Assembly (NCBI GenBank): GCA_947380655.1
Contig: CANCRX010000050.1
Span: 1 to 22,410, forward strand
Source of the DNA: Alcaligenaceae bacterium
GTDB taxonomy: Bacteria; Pseudomonadota; Gammaproteobacteria; Burkholderiales; Burkholderiaceae_B
DNA: 22,410 nucleotides
Direction of reading: 5' to 3'
A program made the position numbers and the translations under genes. The first letter of the stretch is position 1. Every line of letters begins with the position of its first letter. The notes under the pieces were generated by a model that worked only from the letters and a program-made list of their open reading frames with translations, was not told where the DNA came from and searched no databases. Below are positions 1 to 8,194 of this stretch, one piece after another.

Positions 1-33
1 CAGCGCGCCAGACTGATTGCTAAGGGCGTCTGA
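1..33 (+). CDS. Possible C-terminal tail of an upstream gene (partial)
   Basis: The first frame of the window is open from base 1 and ends in TGA at 31-33, giving a ten-residue tail (QRARLIAKGV). The other two forward frames stop at bases 13-15 and 21-23. The tail would be convergent with the lplT-type gene, whose stop codon lies 34 bp further on. Ten residues are too few to name a family, so this is only a placeholder for a gene that may begin outside the window. The 33-bp gap after it shows no convincing terminator hairpin. Confidence 0.3.
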   Translation, partial: QRARLIAKGV

Positions 34-66
34 GTTTTAGCTCGTTTTGATGGGTTTCGGGCCCCG

Positions 67-1401
67 TTACAGGGCAGAGCCATGACCGTCCTGACCGATC
101 TGGTCGATCAGCGTAGGGTCGTGGCGCAGATTCAGACGGCTCCAGTGAATGATCAACATCATCAGCGCTGCCACCAGAACCCCAAAAATTCCGATAATGA
201 TGCCAATGGATAGATGCAACCAGAGCATCAGGGTATAAATTGCCACCATCAGCAGGATATTGAGTTGCTCATTGAAGTTTTGAACCGCGATGGAGTGACC
301 TGCTGAAAGCAGGACATGGCCACGGTGCTGGAGTAGTGCATTCATGGGGACAACGAAATAGCCTGAGGTCAGCCCAATGACGATCAGCAGCACATAGGCC
401 GCCCAGGGCAGTGATACGCCAAATACCGTGATGGCCCAGGAAGCATTAATCCATGGCATGAGCAGCACCGTTAAGCCCATCACAACACCCAGAGGCAGGA
501 CACTTAACGCACTGCGTAAGGGCACGCGACTGGCCAGAATCGATCCTGCTACGGTGCCTAAAGCGGTGATGCCCATCAAAACCGAGGCCTGATCGAGCCT
601 GTAACCGAGATGACTGCGGCCCCATTCGATCACAATCAGTTGTAAGGTTGCACCGGCACCCCAGAATAAGGTGGTCACTGCCAGAGAAATTTGACCGAGT
701 TTGTCTTTCCAGAGGATGCGCACATACCCTGCAAAAGATTTGATGAGTTTGGCGGGACTTTTCTGCTGAACCGGATATTTGATGTGGGTAGCAGGGATCA
801 TCAGATTACACAGTGCCGCCGCAGCGTAAATCACTGCGATGACCAGAATCGCAGCCTCTGCAGGGGTGTGGACCAGGGTGTTAATCAGTGGATGTGAAAG
901 CAGCCAGCCCGAGACGGCAGGTGAGACGAGCGCTCCACCGAGGACCGTTCCCATGATGATGGACAGAACGGTCAGGCCTTCGATCCAGCTGTTGCCCTTG
1001 ACCAGGTCTAGCGGAGGTAGCATTTCAGTCACGATGCCGTATTTTGCCGGCGAGTAGGCCGCCGCGCCAATCCCTACCAGCGCGTAGGCCACGCATACCA
1101 GTAAAACCTGGGCATTTTGCGGTAAACCAAACATTGCATAGGAAAACATCAGCAGGCAGCCGGTGACCTTGATGGCATTGGTGAGGAACATCACCCAGCC
1201 CTTGGGGAAGGCATCAGAAAAAGCCCCTACAAAGGCAGCAAGCAGTACGTAGGCCGCTGCAAACCACCATTTCATCATAGGCGCCATCCAGTCCGGGCCT
1301 TGCAACTGCTGGATCAGGGCGATCGCGGCAATAAACAGGGCATTGTCTGCCAGTGAAGACAGGCCCTGGGCCGCCATGACAATGAAGAAGCCTCGTTTCA
1401 A
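67..1401 (-). CDS. lplT: Lysophospholipid transporter, LplT-type MFS protein
   Basis: Predicted 444-residue inner-membrane protein of the major facilitator superfamily with about 12 hydrophobic segments. The N-terminus (QGLSSLADNALFIAAIALIQQL) has the 'xxFSxxxDNALxxAxxAL' pattern of LplT, and the early loop 'GAFSDAFPKGWVMFLTN' fits the MFS motif-A region. LplT flips lysophospholipids, such as lyso-PE, inward across the cytoplasmic membrane for re-acylation. The start is a TTG at 1399-1401, preceded by AGGGAA eight bases upstream on the minus strand; the next in-frame ATG would remove eight residues. No acyltransferase (aas) is fused or adjacent within the window, unlike the Escherichia coli lplT-aas pair, so re-acylation must be encoded elsewhere. 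The gene is divergent from smc. Confidence 0.87.
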   Translation of the reverse strand: MKRGFFIVMAAQGLSSLADNALFIAAIALIQQLQGPDWMAPMMKWWFAAAYVLLAAFVGAFSDAFPKGWVMFLTNAIKVTGCLLMFSYAMFGLPQNAQVLLVCVAYALVGIGAAAYSPAKYGIVTEMLPPLDLVKGNSWIEGLTVLSIIMGTVLGGALVSPAVSGWLLSHPLINTLVHTPAEAAILVIAVIYAAAALCNLMIPATHIKYPVQQKSPAKLIKSFAGYVRILWKDKLGQISLAVTTLFWGAGATLQLIVIEWGRSHLGYRLDQASVLMGITALGTVAGSILASRVPLRSALSVLPLGVVMGLTVLLMPWINASWAITVFGVSLPWAAYVLLIVIGLTSGYFVVPMNALLQHRGHVLLSAGHSIAVQNFNEQLNILLMVAIYTLMLWLHLSIGIIIGIFGVLVAALMMLIIHWSRLNLRHDPTLIDQIGQDGHGSAL

Positions 1402-1533
1402 GAGATGATTTCCCTAAAAGTGCTAAAAACGACACCGAGTATAGCTGTTGATCGAAGATCTTAGTGAACTTAAAAAGAGTCGCTCAGGCTGCGTTATGAT
1501 CTACAGGATTCCATCCCAAATTGTGTCTATATT
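1402..1533. promoter_or_regulatory. Divergent promoter region between lplT and smc
   Basis: This 132-bp gap must drive both divergent genes. Towards smc there is a good -10 candidate, TATGAT at 1495-1500, but only an A-rich, poorly matching -35 about 17 bases before it. Towards lplT there is TATACT on the minus strand (1443-1438), again with a weak -35. The smc GTG start at 1534 has no recognisable Shine-Dalgarno sequence. No long dyad or operator was seen. Confidence 0.35.
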
Positions 1534-4500
1534 GTGCGTCTGACCCAGATCAAACTTGCCGGATTCAAATCCTTTGTCGATCCGACCGTGATTCCTACGC
1601 CCAGTCAGCTGGTCGGCGTAGTGGGTCCTAACGGTTGCGGTAAATCCAACATTATTGATGCCGTGCGCTGGGTGATGGGTGAAACCCGCGCCTCCGAGTT
1701 GCGTGGTGAGTCCATGCAGGACGTGATTTTCAGTGGCTCAGGGCAGCGAAAGCCCTCGGCACGTGCATCAGTCGAGTTGGTTTTTGACAACAGCGAGGGA
1801 CGAGCGATTGGTCAGTGGGCCAGTTACGCGGAAATCGCAGTGCGTCGTGTCCTGACCCGTGATGGCACCAGCAGTTATTTCATTAATAACCAGCAAGTTC
1901 GTCGGCGCGATGTGCACGATATCTTTTTGGGGACAGGTTTAGGCGCACGCGGTTATGCCATTATTGGTCAGGGCATGATTAACCGGTTGATCGAAGCCAA
2001 ACCTGAAGAGTTACGTGTCTATCTCGAAGAGGCCGCCGGTGTCTCTCGCTATAAAGAACGTCGTCGTGAGACTGAAAATCGTTTATCCGATACACGAGAA
2101 AATCTCGTGCGGGTGGATGACATCTTGCGTGAACTGGGCTCGCAGCTTGAAAAGCTGGAGTCTCAGGCAGAGGTCGCACGTGAATACCGTGCGCTACAAG
2201 CTGATGGTGAGGCGAAACAAAATGCCTTATGGTATTTGAAAGAAGCTGCAGCGGTCGAGGAGCGCGCCCGCACCCAAGAAGAAATCGAGCGTGCGCAGAC
2301 TGAACTCGAAGGCTCGACAGCGGGTTTGCGCGCGAGTGAGGCCGCACTTGAGTCGCGTCGTCAGGCGCATTATGCCGCCGGCGATGCAGTGCATACGGCG
2401 CAAGGCTCGATGTACGAGGCAAACGCTCGCGTCAGTAGTCTCGAAGCAGAAATTCGTCACGTGGTTGAATCGCGTAATCGCGTGCAAACACGTCGGGCCC
2501 AGTTGCAAGTGCAGATGGGTGAGTGGGAATCACAAAAAGAGCACTGCCAGGAGCAGATCCTCGAGAGCGAAGAAGAGCTTATGACAAGCGCTGCCCGAGC
2601 CGAAGAAGCCCGTGAGCATGCCGAAGCCGCCCAGGCAGGACTGCCCGATATCGAGGCGCGTGTGCGCGAGGCTGCAGGCAAGCGCGAAGAAATGCGCGCA
2701 GTGCTTGCGCGTGTGGAGCAAAATCTTGCCCTGACTGCGCAAAGTCAGCGCGATGCAGATCGTCAATTACAGGCACTTGAACTGCGTCGCGAGAGACTGG
2801 TGCAGGAGCTCAAAGGCGTCGATGCACCAGATACCGCGCTGCTCGAGCAACTTACCGGCGATAAGCTCACGAGCGAAGAGCTACTCGAAGAGTCTCAGGC
2901 TGCGTTGGCGGAGCTGGAAGAAAAACTTCCTGAGCTTGATGAGCGGCGCAGCAAGGCGCAGTCCGATGCGCAGGCTCAAGCCGAGTCGCTGGCGCGCCTC
3001 GAAGCGCGTTATTCTGCACTCGTCAAACTGCAGGAAGACGTGCAAAAGAAAGGTTCACTCGAACCCTGGCTCGCCAAGCATGAACTCACTTCGATGAGCC
3101 GCTTATGGCAAAAATTACATGTTGAACCCGGCTGGGAAACGGCCCTGGAGGCTGTGCTCAATGAGCGCATGACCGGTCTTGAAGTGCGCAATCTGGATTG
3201 GGCCCGTGCCTTTGCCGGTGATCCGCCGCCCGCGCGGCTGGCTTTTTTCCAGTTGCCTGTTGCGGCTGCGGCCGCTGCAGCGCCTGCAGGGATGACAGCT
3301 CTGTCATCGATGCTGCGTATTACCGATCCCGATTTGCGCACGCTGCTGCAGGGCTGGCTGGGTAACGTATTTATTGCAACAGATGTGACCCAGGCGCTTG
3401 CCGCGCGTAGCACCTTGCCAGAAGGCGCAATGCTGGTGGTGCAGGGTGGTCATTTGATTGACGCCAACAGTGTGCGTTTTTATGCGGCGGATTCAGAGCA
3501 GGCGGGGTTGCTCGCACGTCAGCAGGAAATTGAAAACCTGCAGCGCGAAATCAAAGCACATCAGTTGATTGCAGATCAGACCCGTTCAGCTGTGGCGCAA
3601 GCCGAATCGGCCTGGCAGCATGTTTCGCAATCTTTACCACCCGCTCGCCAGCGCGTGAGTGAAGTCACGCGTCGCCTGCATGACTTGCAGCTCGAATACA
3701 CCCGCGTGTTGCAACAGGTCGAACAGATGCGTGAACGCTCTGGTCGTCTGGAGCAGGACATTGCAGAGGTCACTTCCCAGCAAGAGGAACTGCTTGCGAC
3801 CAAGCTCGAAGCCGAGGCACGTTTTGAAGAGCTTGATGGTGAGATTGCCCTGCAGCAAGAAGCCTATTCTGAAGCGGAAATGGCGGGTGAGGCGTTGGCG
3901 GCTGAAGCCGAACTCGCACGCAGCCGTCTGCGCGATCAGGAGCGCGGTGCGCAGGAGGCTGAATTTAATGAGCGCGGAATTCGTGCCCGGATAGCCGAGT
4001 TGCAACGTAATCAGCAGTTAGCCGCCGAGCAAACTGCTCGTGCGCAACAGGAGTTGCTTGGACTCGAATCTGAACTCACTACGCTCGATGCGGCGGCTGC
4101 ACAAGCAGGCCTGCAGGACGCACTCGAGTTGCGCGCAAGTTGTGAAGAAGCGTTGAGCCTGGCTCGTATAGAAATGGACACCCTGGCTGCGCAGTTGCGC
4201 GAAGCTGACGAAGAGCGTCTGACGATCGAGCGATCGCTGGAGCCTCGGCGCGAGCGCATCATGCAATTGCAATTACAAGAGCAGGCTGCGCGTCTGGCGA
4301 CCGAACAATTCGCAGAGCAACTCGACGCCCGTCAGGTTGATCGGGTTGCTGTTCAGGCATCGCTTGTCGATCAGCCGGAACAATGGTCACGTCCGGCCTG
4401 GCTGCAAACCGAGGTCCAGCGTATCACGCGTCAAATCGAGTCCTTAGGCTCGGTTAACCTCGCGGCACTCGATGAGCTCAATGCCTCGCGTGAGCGCAAG

Positions 4501-5064
4501 GGTTACCTCGATGCGCAGTATGCCGACTTAAACAGCGCGATTGAGACGCTGGAAGACGCTATCCGCAAGATTGATCGCGAAACGCGAGATTTGTTGCAGA
4601 CAACCTTTAACGAGGTCAATACCCATTTTGGTGAGCTCTTCCCCAAACTGTTCGGTGGTGGCGAGGCGCGCCTGATTATGACGGGTGATGAAATTCTGGA
4701 TGCGGGTGTGCAGGTGATGGCGCAACCCCCAGGCAAGCGCAACACCTCGATTCATTTGCTCTCCGGTGGTGAAAAAGCACTGACGGCAACCGCCTTGGTG
4801 TTTGCTCTGTTTAAGCTCAATCCTGCACCGTTTTGCTTGCTTGATGAGGTGGATGCGCCGCTCGATGATGCGAACACTGAGCGTTACGCTAATCTGGTGG
4901 CCAATATGAGTCAGCACACGCAGTTCCTGTTTATTTCGCATAACAAAATCGCCATGCAAATGGCACGTCAGCTGGTGGGTGTCACCATGCAGGAACAAGG
5001 CGTGTCACGTATTGTGGCTGTAGATATTGAATCCGCTTTGCAGCTTGCTGGCGAAGCGGCGTGA
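1534..5064 (+). CDS. smc: Chromosome segregation protein SMC
   Basis: Full-length 1176-residue SMC ATPase that, as a dimer with ScpA and ScpB, compacts and resolves chromosomes. It has the classic five-part layout. An N-terminal head carries Walker A GPNGCGKS at residues 31-38. A first long coiled coil (about 170-495, Glu/Arg/Ala/Gln-rich) is followed by a hinge (about 500-650) and a second coiled coil (about 650-1010). The C-terminal head has the ABC signature LSGGEK at 1076-1081 and Walker B FCLLDEVD at 1100-1107, followed by 'FISHNK'. Translation starts at GTG 1534; the product then begins MRLTQIKLAGFKSF, exactly where SMC proteins begin, although no Shine-Dalgarno is visible. The hinge contains a run of seven alanines (577-583). 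zipA begins 16 bp after its stop. Smc rather than MukB agrees with a betaproteobacterial host. Confidence 0.98.
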   Translation: MRLTQIKLAGFKSFVDPTVIPTPSQLVGVVGPNGCGKSNIIDAVRWVMGETRASELRGESMQDVIFSGSGQRKPSARASVELVFDNSEGRAIGQWASYAEIAVRRVLTRDGTSSYFINNQQVRRRDVHDIFLGTGLGARGYAIIGQGMINRLIEAKPEELRVYLEEAAGVSRYKERRRETENRLSDTRENLVRVDDILRELGSQLEKLESQAEVAREYRALQADGEAKQNALWYLKEAAAVEERARTQEEIERAQTELEGSTAGLRASEAALESRRQAHYAAGDAVHTAQGSMYEANARVSSLEAEIRHVVESRNRVQTRRAQLQVQMGEWESQKEHCQEQILESEEELMTSAARAEEAREHAEAAQAGLPDIEARVREAAGKREEMRAVLARVEQNLALTAQSQRDADRQLQALELRRERLVQELKGVDAPDTALLEQLTGDKLTSEELLEESQAALAELEEKLPELDERRSKAQSDAQAQAESLARLEARYSALVKLQEDVQKKGSLEPWLAKHELTSMSRLWQKLHVEPGWETALEAVLNERMTGLEVRNLDWARAFAGDPPPARLAFFQLPVAAAAAAAPAGMTALSSMLRITDPDLRTLLQGWLGNVFIATDVTQALAARSTLPEGAMLVVQGGHLIDANSVRFYAADSEQAGLLARQQEIENLQREIKAHQLIADQTRSAVAQAESAWQHVSQSLPPARQRVSEVTRRLHDLQLEYTRVLQQVEQMRERSGRLEQDIAEVTSQQEELLATKLEAEARFEELDGEIALQQEAYSEAEMAGEALAAEAELARSRLRDQERGAQEAEFNERGIRARIAELQRNQQLAAEQTARAQQELLGLESELTTLDAAAAQAGLQDALELRASCEEALSLARIEMDTLAAQLREADEERLTIERSLEPRRERIMQLQLQEQAARLATEQFAEQLDARQVDRVAVQASLVDQPEQWSRPAWLQTEVQRITRQIESLGSVNLAALDELNASRERKGYLDAQYADLNSAIETLEDAIRKIDRETRDLLQTTFNEVNTHFGELFPKLFGGGEARLIMTGDEILDAGVQVMAQPPGKRNTSIHLLSGGEKALTATALVFALFKLNPAPFCLLDEVDAPLDDANTERYANLVANMSQHTQFLFISHNKIAMQMARQLVGVTMQEQGVSRIVAVDIESALQLAGEAA

Positions 5065-5080
5065 GTGAGTTGAGACGAAT

Positions 5081-6142
5081 ATGAGCGAGCTGCAAACTTA
5101 TCTGATTATTGTTGGCCTGGTTGTGATCCTCCTGGTTCTGGGATTTAACTGGTGGCAGGACCGACGTGTGCGTCGTCGCATGCAAGTGCACATGCCGGTG
5201 ATTGATCAGGATCCTTTGCTCAATGACTCCGCGACCAGCTCGGCCCTGCGTGTTGAACCTGGTTTGGGTGGGGCCAGTGCAGGGTTTGCAGGAACGGTTA
5301 ATCAATCGGTTGAGCAGGCTCATCCTGATGCTGCAGCAGATCAAGAGGAATCCGACCCCACAAGCGAAGTTGTGATTGAAATCACATTCCAGGGCCCGAT
5401 GACTGGTGAGGATCTCTTGCAACTGGTTCATCCCTTGCGCAGCGCTGGCCGCAAGGCTGTACGCATTTTCGCTCAGGATACAGAGGGTCATTTGTCGAGC
5501 AGAATTCTGCCTGATGCGAGCTACCTCTCGGTGCAGCTTGCTGTGCTGCTGGCTAATCGAAGCGGTGCGCTTTCTGCCATCGAATGGTCACAAATATGGA
5601 ATCGCGCGCACAGTCTTGCCGATCAACTCGAATGCACGATCGAAGGTCCTGATCAGCAAACTGTTCTGGAGCAAGCCTCGCGTCTGGATGATCTATGCGC
5701 AGGTCTCGATACGCAAGTCGGCTTGACTTTGTTACTGCCTAATACACGACCCGTGCATGACGTCACCGCTGCAGCACGTAACATGGGATTTGTGCCAATC
5801 GATGGTCGCCTTGCATGGCTAGGTGATCACGGGATGGTTTGTTTTTCCCTTGCTCGCGCTGATGCTGAATCCTTCGATGCCGGTATGGCTGGCGTGGACC
5901 GACTCAGTTTGTTGCTGGATGTTCCTTGCAGCCCTCCTGAGGCGCGTGCCTTTGGCCGGATGATTGAGGTCGGTTTCGAATTGGCTCAGCGGATTGGTGC
6001 TGAATTGGTCGACGATCAGGGCCATCCTTTACAGACGGGCGCAGATGCAGCGATTGACGAGCGTTTGCAAATTCTTTACGTTCAACTTGAAGCCGCAGGA
6101 CTATCCGCGGCCAGCCCACGCGCGCGTCGCGTGTTTGCTTAA
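5081..6142 (+). CDS. zipA: Cell division protein ZipA (FtsZ membrane anchor)
   Basis: Predicted 353-residue bitopic membrane protein. Residues about 6-24 form one hydrophobic N-terminal segment, followed by a basic stretch (RRVRRRMQ) that would sit in the cytoplasm. Next comes an acidic, Ala/Asp/Glu-rich linker (about 45-105), then a globular C-terminal half starting near 'VVIEITFQGPMTGEDLLQLV' and resembling the ZipA FtsZ-binding domain. Known ZipA tethers FtsZ filaments to the inner membrane during Z-ring assembly. The primary sequence is divergent, so the call rests on architecture plus the smc-zipA-ligA gene order typical of Burkholderiales. It starts 16 bp after smc and ends 11 bp before ligA, so the three are probably cotranscribed. 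Confidence 0.82.
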   Translation: MSELQTYLIIVGLVVILLVLGFNWWQDRRVRRRMQVHMPVIDQDPLLNDSATSSALRVEPGLGGASAGFAGTVNQSVEQAHPDAAADQEESDPTSEVVIEITFQGPMTGEDLLQLVHPLRSAGRKAVRIFAQDTEGHLSSRILPDASYLSVQLAVLLANRSGALSAIEWSQIWNRAHSLADQLECTIEGPDQQTVLEQASRLDDLCAGLDTQVGLTLLLPNTRPVHDVTAAARNMGFVPIDGRLAWLGDHGMVCFSLARADAESFDAGMAGVDRLSLLLDVPCSPPEARAFGRMIEVGFELAQRIGAELVDDQGHPLQTGADAAIDERLQILYVQLEAAGLSAASPRARRVFA

Positions 6143-6153
6143 GCCTTCATTGC

Positions 6154-8193
6154 ATGTCTGGCATGATGCAGCCTCATGATCGTGCCCAGTGGTTGCGTGC
6201 TCAGATCGAGAGCCACAATCACTCCTACTACGTACTCGATGCACCAAGCGTCCCAGATGCTGAGTACGATACTTTAATGCGCGCGTTGCAGACTCTCGAG
6301 GCTGCCCATCCAGAATTGATCACGCCAGAATCACCGACGCAGCGCGTGGGTGCGGCACCGCTTGCTGCCTTTGGTAGTGTGACCCACGCTGTGCCAATGT
6401 TGTCTTTGGGTAATGCCTTCGAGCCAGAAGAAGTTCAGGCGTTCGATAAACGCGTTGCCGATACCTTGAGTGCGGCAGGCAAACTCCCCGCGGGTCAGCA
6501 GGTTGAATATTTTTGCGAATTGAAACTCGATGGCTTGGCGATCAGTTTGCGCTACGAGCATGGCGTGTTGGTGCAAGCTGCCACGCGCGGCGATGGTCAG
6601 ACCGGTGAGGATGTCACGGCCAATATCCGTACCATCAAATCCATCCCGCTGAAATTAAAAGGTGAACCTCAAGACTTCCCTCCCGTCGTTGAAGCGCGAG
6701 GGGAGGTGTTCATGAACCTCGCTGATTTTCAGAGTCTCAATGAGATGCAGCGCCGCCGAGGCGATAAGGTTTTTGTCAATCCTCGTAATGCGGCTGCAGG
6801 GAGCTTGCGTCAGCTTGATCCGCGCATCACCGCTGAGCGAAGACTGAGTTTTTTTGCTTACGGTTGGGGCGAGATTGGCGACGTGCAGCGGCAAACGCAT
6901 AGTGAGATGCTTGACTGGCTTGCTAGTCTTGGGTTGCCTGTTAATGTGAAACAACATGTCCAGGCGCGAGGCCAAGCGGCTTTGTTGTCTTATTACACGC
7001 AGGTGGGTGCGCGACGCTCAACATTGCCCTATGACATCGATGGCGTGGTCTATAAAGTCAACGATCTGAGTGCGCAGCGTGCGCTTGGATTTGTCGCACG
7101 CGCTCCACGTTTTGCGATCGCACATAAATTCCCTGCTCAAGAAGCCACCACCACCTTACTGGACATCGAAGTTCAGGTGGGTCGCACAGGTGCTATTACA
7201 CCGGTTGCGCGTCTGGAGCCCGTATTTGTGGGGGGCGTGACAGTCACGAACGCGACCTTGCATAATGAAACTGAAATCCAGCGTAAAGACGTCAGGATTG
7301 GCGATACGGTGATTGTGCGTCGTGCTGGCGATGTGATTCCTGAGGTGGTTGGGCCTGTGCTCGAAAGACGTCCGGATGAGGCGCGATCATTTGTGATGCC
7401 GACTGCTTGCCCGGTCTGTGGCTCAGCGATTGAAAAGTTGGAAGACGAGGCGATCGCGCGATGCACAGGCGGATTGTTTTGCGGTGCGCAGCGCAAGCAA
7501 AGCCTGGTGCATGCGGCAGGCCGTAAAGCGTTAGACATTGAGGGCCTGGGAGATAAGCTTGTTGAGCAGCTCGTCGATCGGGGGCGGATTCATTCGCTGG
7601 CTGATTTATTCGGTTTGCAGGCTCTGGAGGTCGCTGGCTATGACCGGATGGGCGGTAAGTCTGCAGAGAATCTTATAGAGGCCATTCACAAAGCAAAAAA
7701 TCCTTCTCTGGGTCGTTTGATCTTCGCGTTGGGTATCCGTCATGTCGGTGAAACAACTGCTCGCGATCTGGCAATACATTTTGGTTCTCTGGAAAGTTTG
7801 ATGGTGGCAGACTTGGATGCGTTGCTTGGGGCGCCTGATGTCGGTCCGGCCGTTGCAGGCTCGATCAAAAGATTCTTCTCTGAGCCGCACAACATTGAAA
7901 TCGTCCGTGCACTCGCCGCGCAGGGGGTCGAGCCTCAGCCAGAAGCGGCTGCGCGCAGCTCAGGACTTTCCGGGAAAACCTTCGTTCTGACAGGCACCAT
8001 GCCTGTGTGGTCGCGTGAAGAAGCTTCTGCACAAATCATCGCTGCTGGAGGAAAGGTCAGCGGCTCAGTTTCACGCAAGACCAGTTTTGTCGTGGCGGGC
8101 GAGGAGGCCGGCAGCAAGCTGGTGAAAGCGCAGGAGTTGGGTGTGCCTGTGATCGATGAGGATGGCTTGAGGGCAATGCTGGCCGAGGGGTGA
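6154..8193 (+). CDS. ligA: NAD+-dependent DNA ligase LigA
   Basis: Complete 679-residue ligase (Escherichia coli LigA is 671), which seals nicks in lagging-strand synthesis and repair using NAD+. An N-terminal NAD-binding domain (HNHSYYVLDAPSVPDAEYD) precedes the adenylation domain, with the nucleotidyl-acceptor lysine K124 in the KLDG motif (124-127). The 'AHKFPAQE' motif and OB fold follow. The four-cysteine zinc finger is intact at C419, C422, C437 and C443. A helix-hairpin-helix region (about 445-590) and a C-terminal BRCT domain (about 600-679) complete it. Two further in-frame ATGs lie at 6163 and 6166; no site has a clear ribosome-binding sequence, so the exact start is uncertain by a few residues. 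The stop codon is one base before the next gene, an FAD oxidoreductase unrelated to replication. Confidence 0.98.
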   Translation: MSGMMQPHDRAQWLRAQIESHNHSYYVLDAPSVPDAEYDTLMRALQTLEAAHPELITPESPTQRVGAAPLAAFGSVTHAVPMLSLGNAFEPEEVQAFDKRVADTLSAAGKLPAGQQVEYFCELKLDGLAISLRYEHGVLVQAATRGDGQTGEDVTANIRTIKSIPLKLKGEPQDFPPVVEARGEVFMNLADFQSLNEMQRRRGDKVFVNPRNAAAGSLRQLDPRITAERRLSFFAYGWGEIGDVQRQTHSEMLDWLASLGLPVNVKQHVQARGQAALLSYYTQVGARRSTLPYDIDGVVYKVNDLSAQRALGFVARAPRFAIAHKFPAQEATTTLLDIEVQVGRTGAITPVARLEPVFVGGVTVTNATLHNETEIQRKDVRIGDTVIVRRAGDVIPEVVGPVLERRPDEARSFVMPTACPVCGSAIEKLEDEAIARCTGGLFCGAQRKQSLVHAAGRKALDIEGLGDKLVEQLVDRGRIHSLADLFGLQALEVAGYDRMGGKSAENLIEAIHKAKNPSLGRLIFALGIRHVGETTARDLAIHFGSLESLMVADLDALLGAPDVGPAVAGSIKRFFSEPHNIEIVRALAAQGVEPQPEAAARSSGLSGKTFVLTGTMPVWSREEASAQIIAAGGKVSGSVSRKTSFVVAGEEAGSKLVKAQELGVPVIDEDGLRAMLAEG

Positions 8194-8194
8194 A

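Noticed and set aside
4528..5491. Long minus-strand open frames opposite the end of smc and the start of zipA
   Set aside because: They run antisense to strongly conserved SMC head motifs, have low-complexity composition and no domain pattern.
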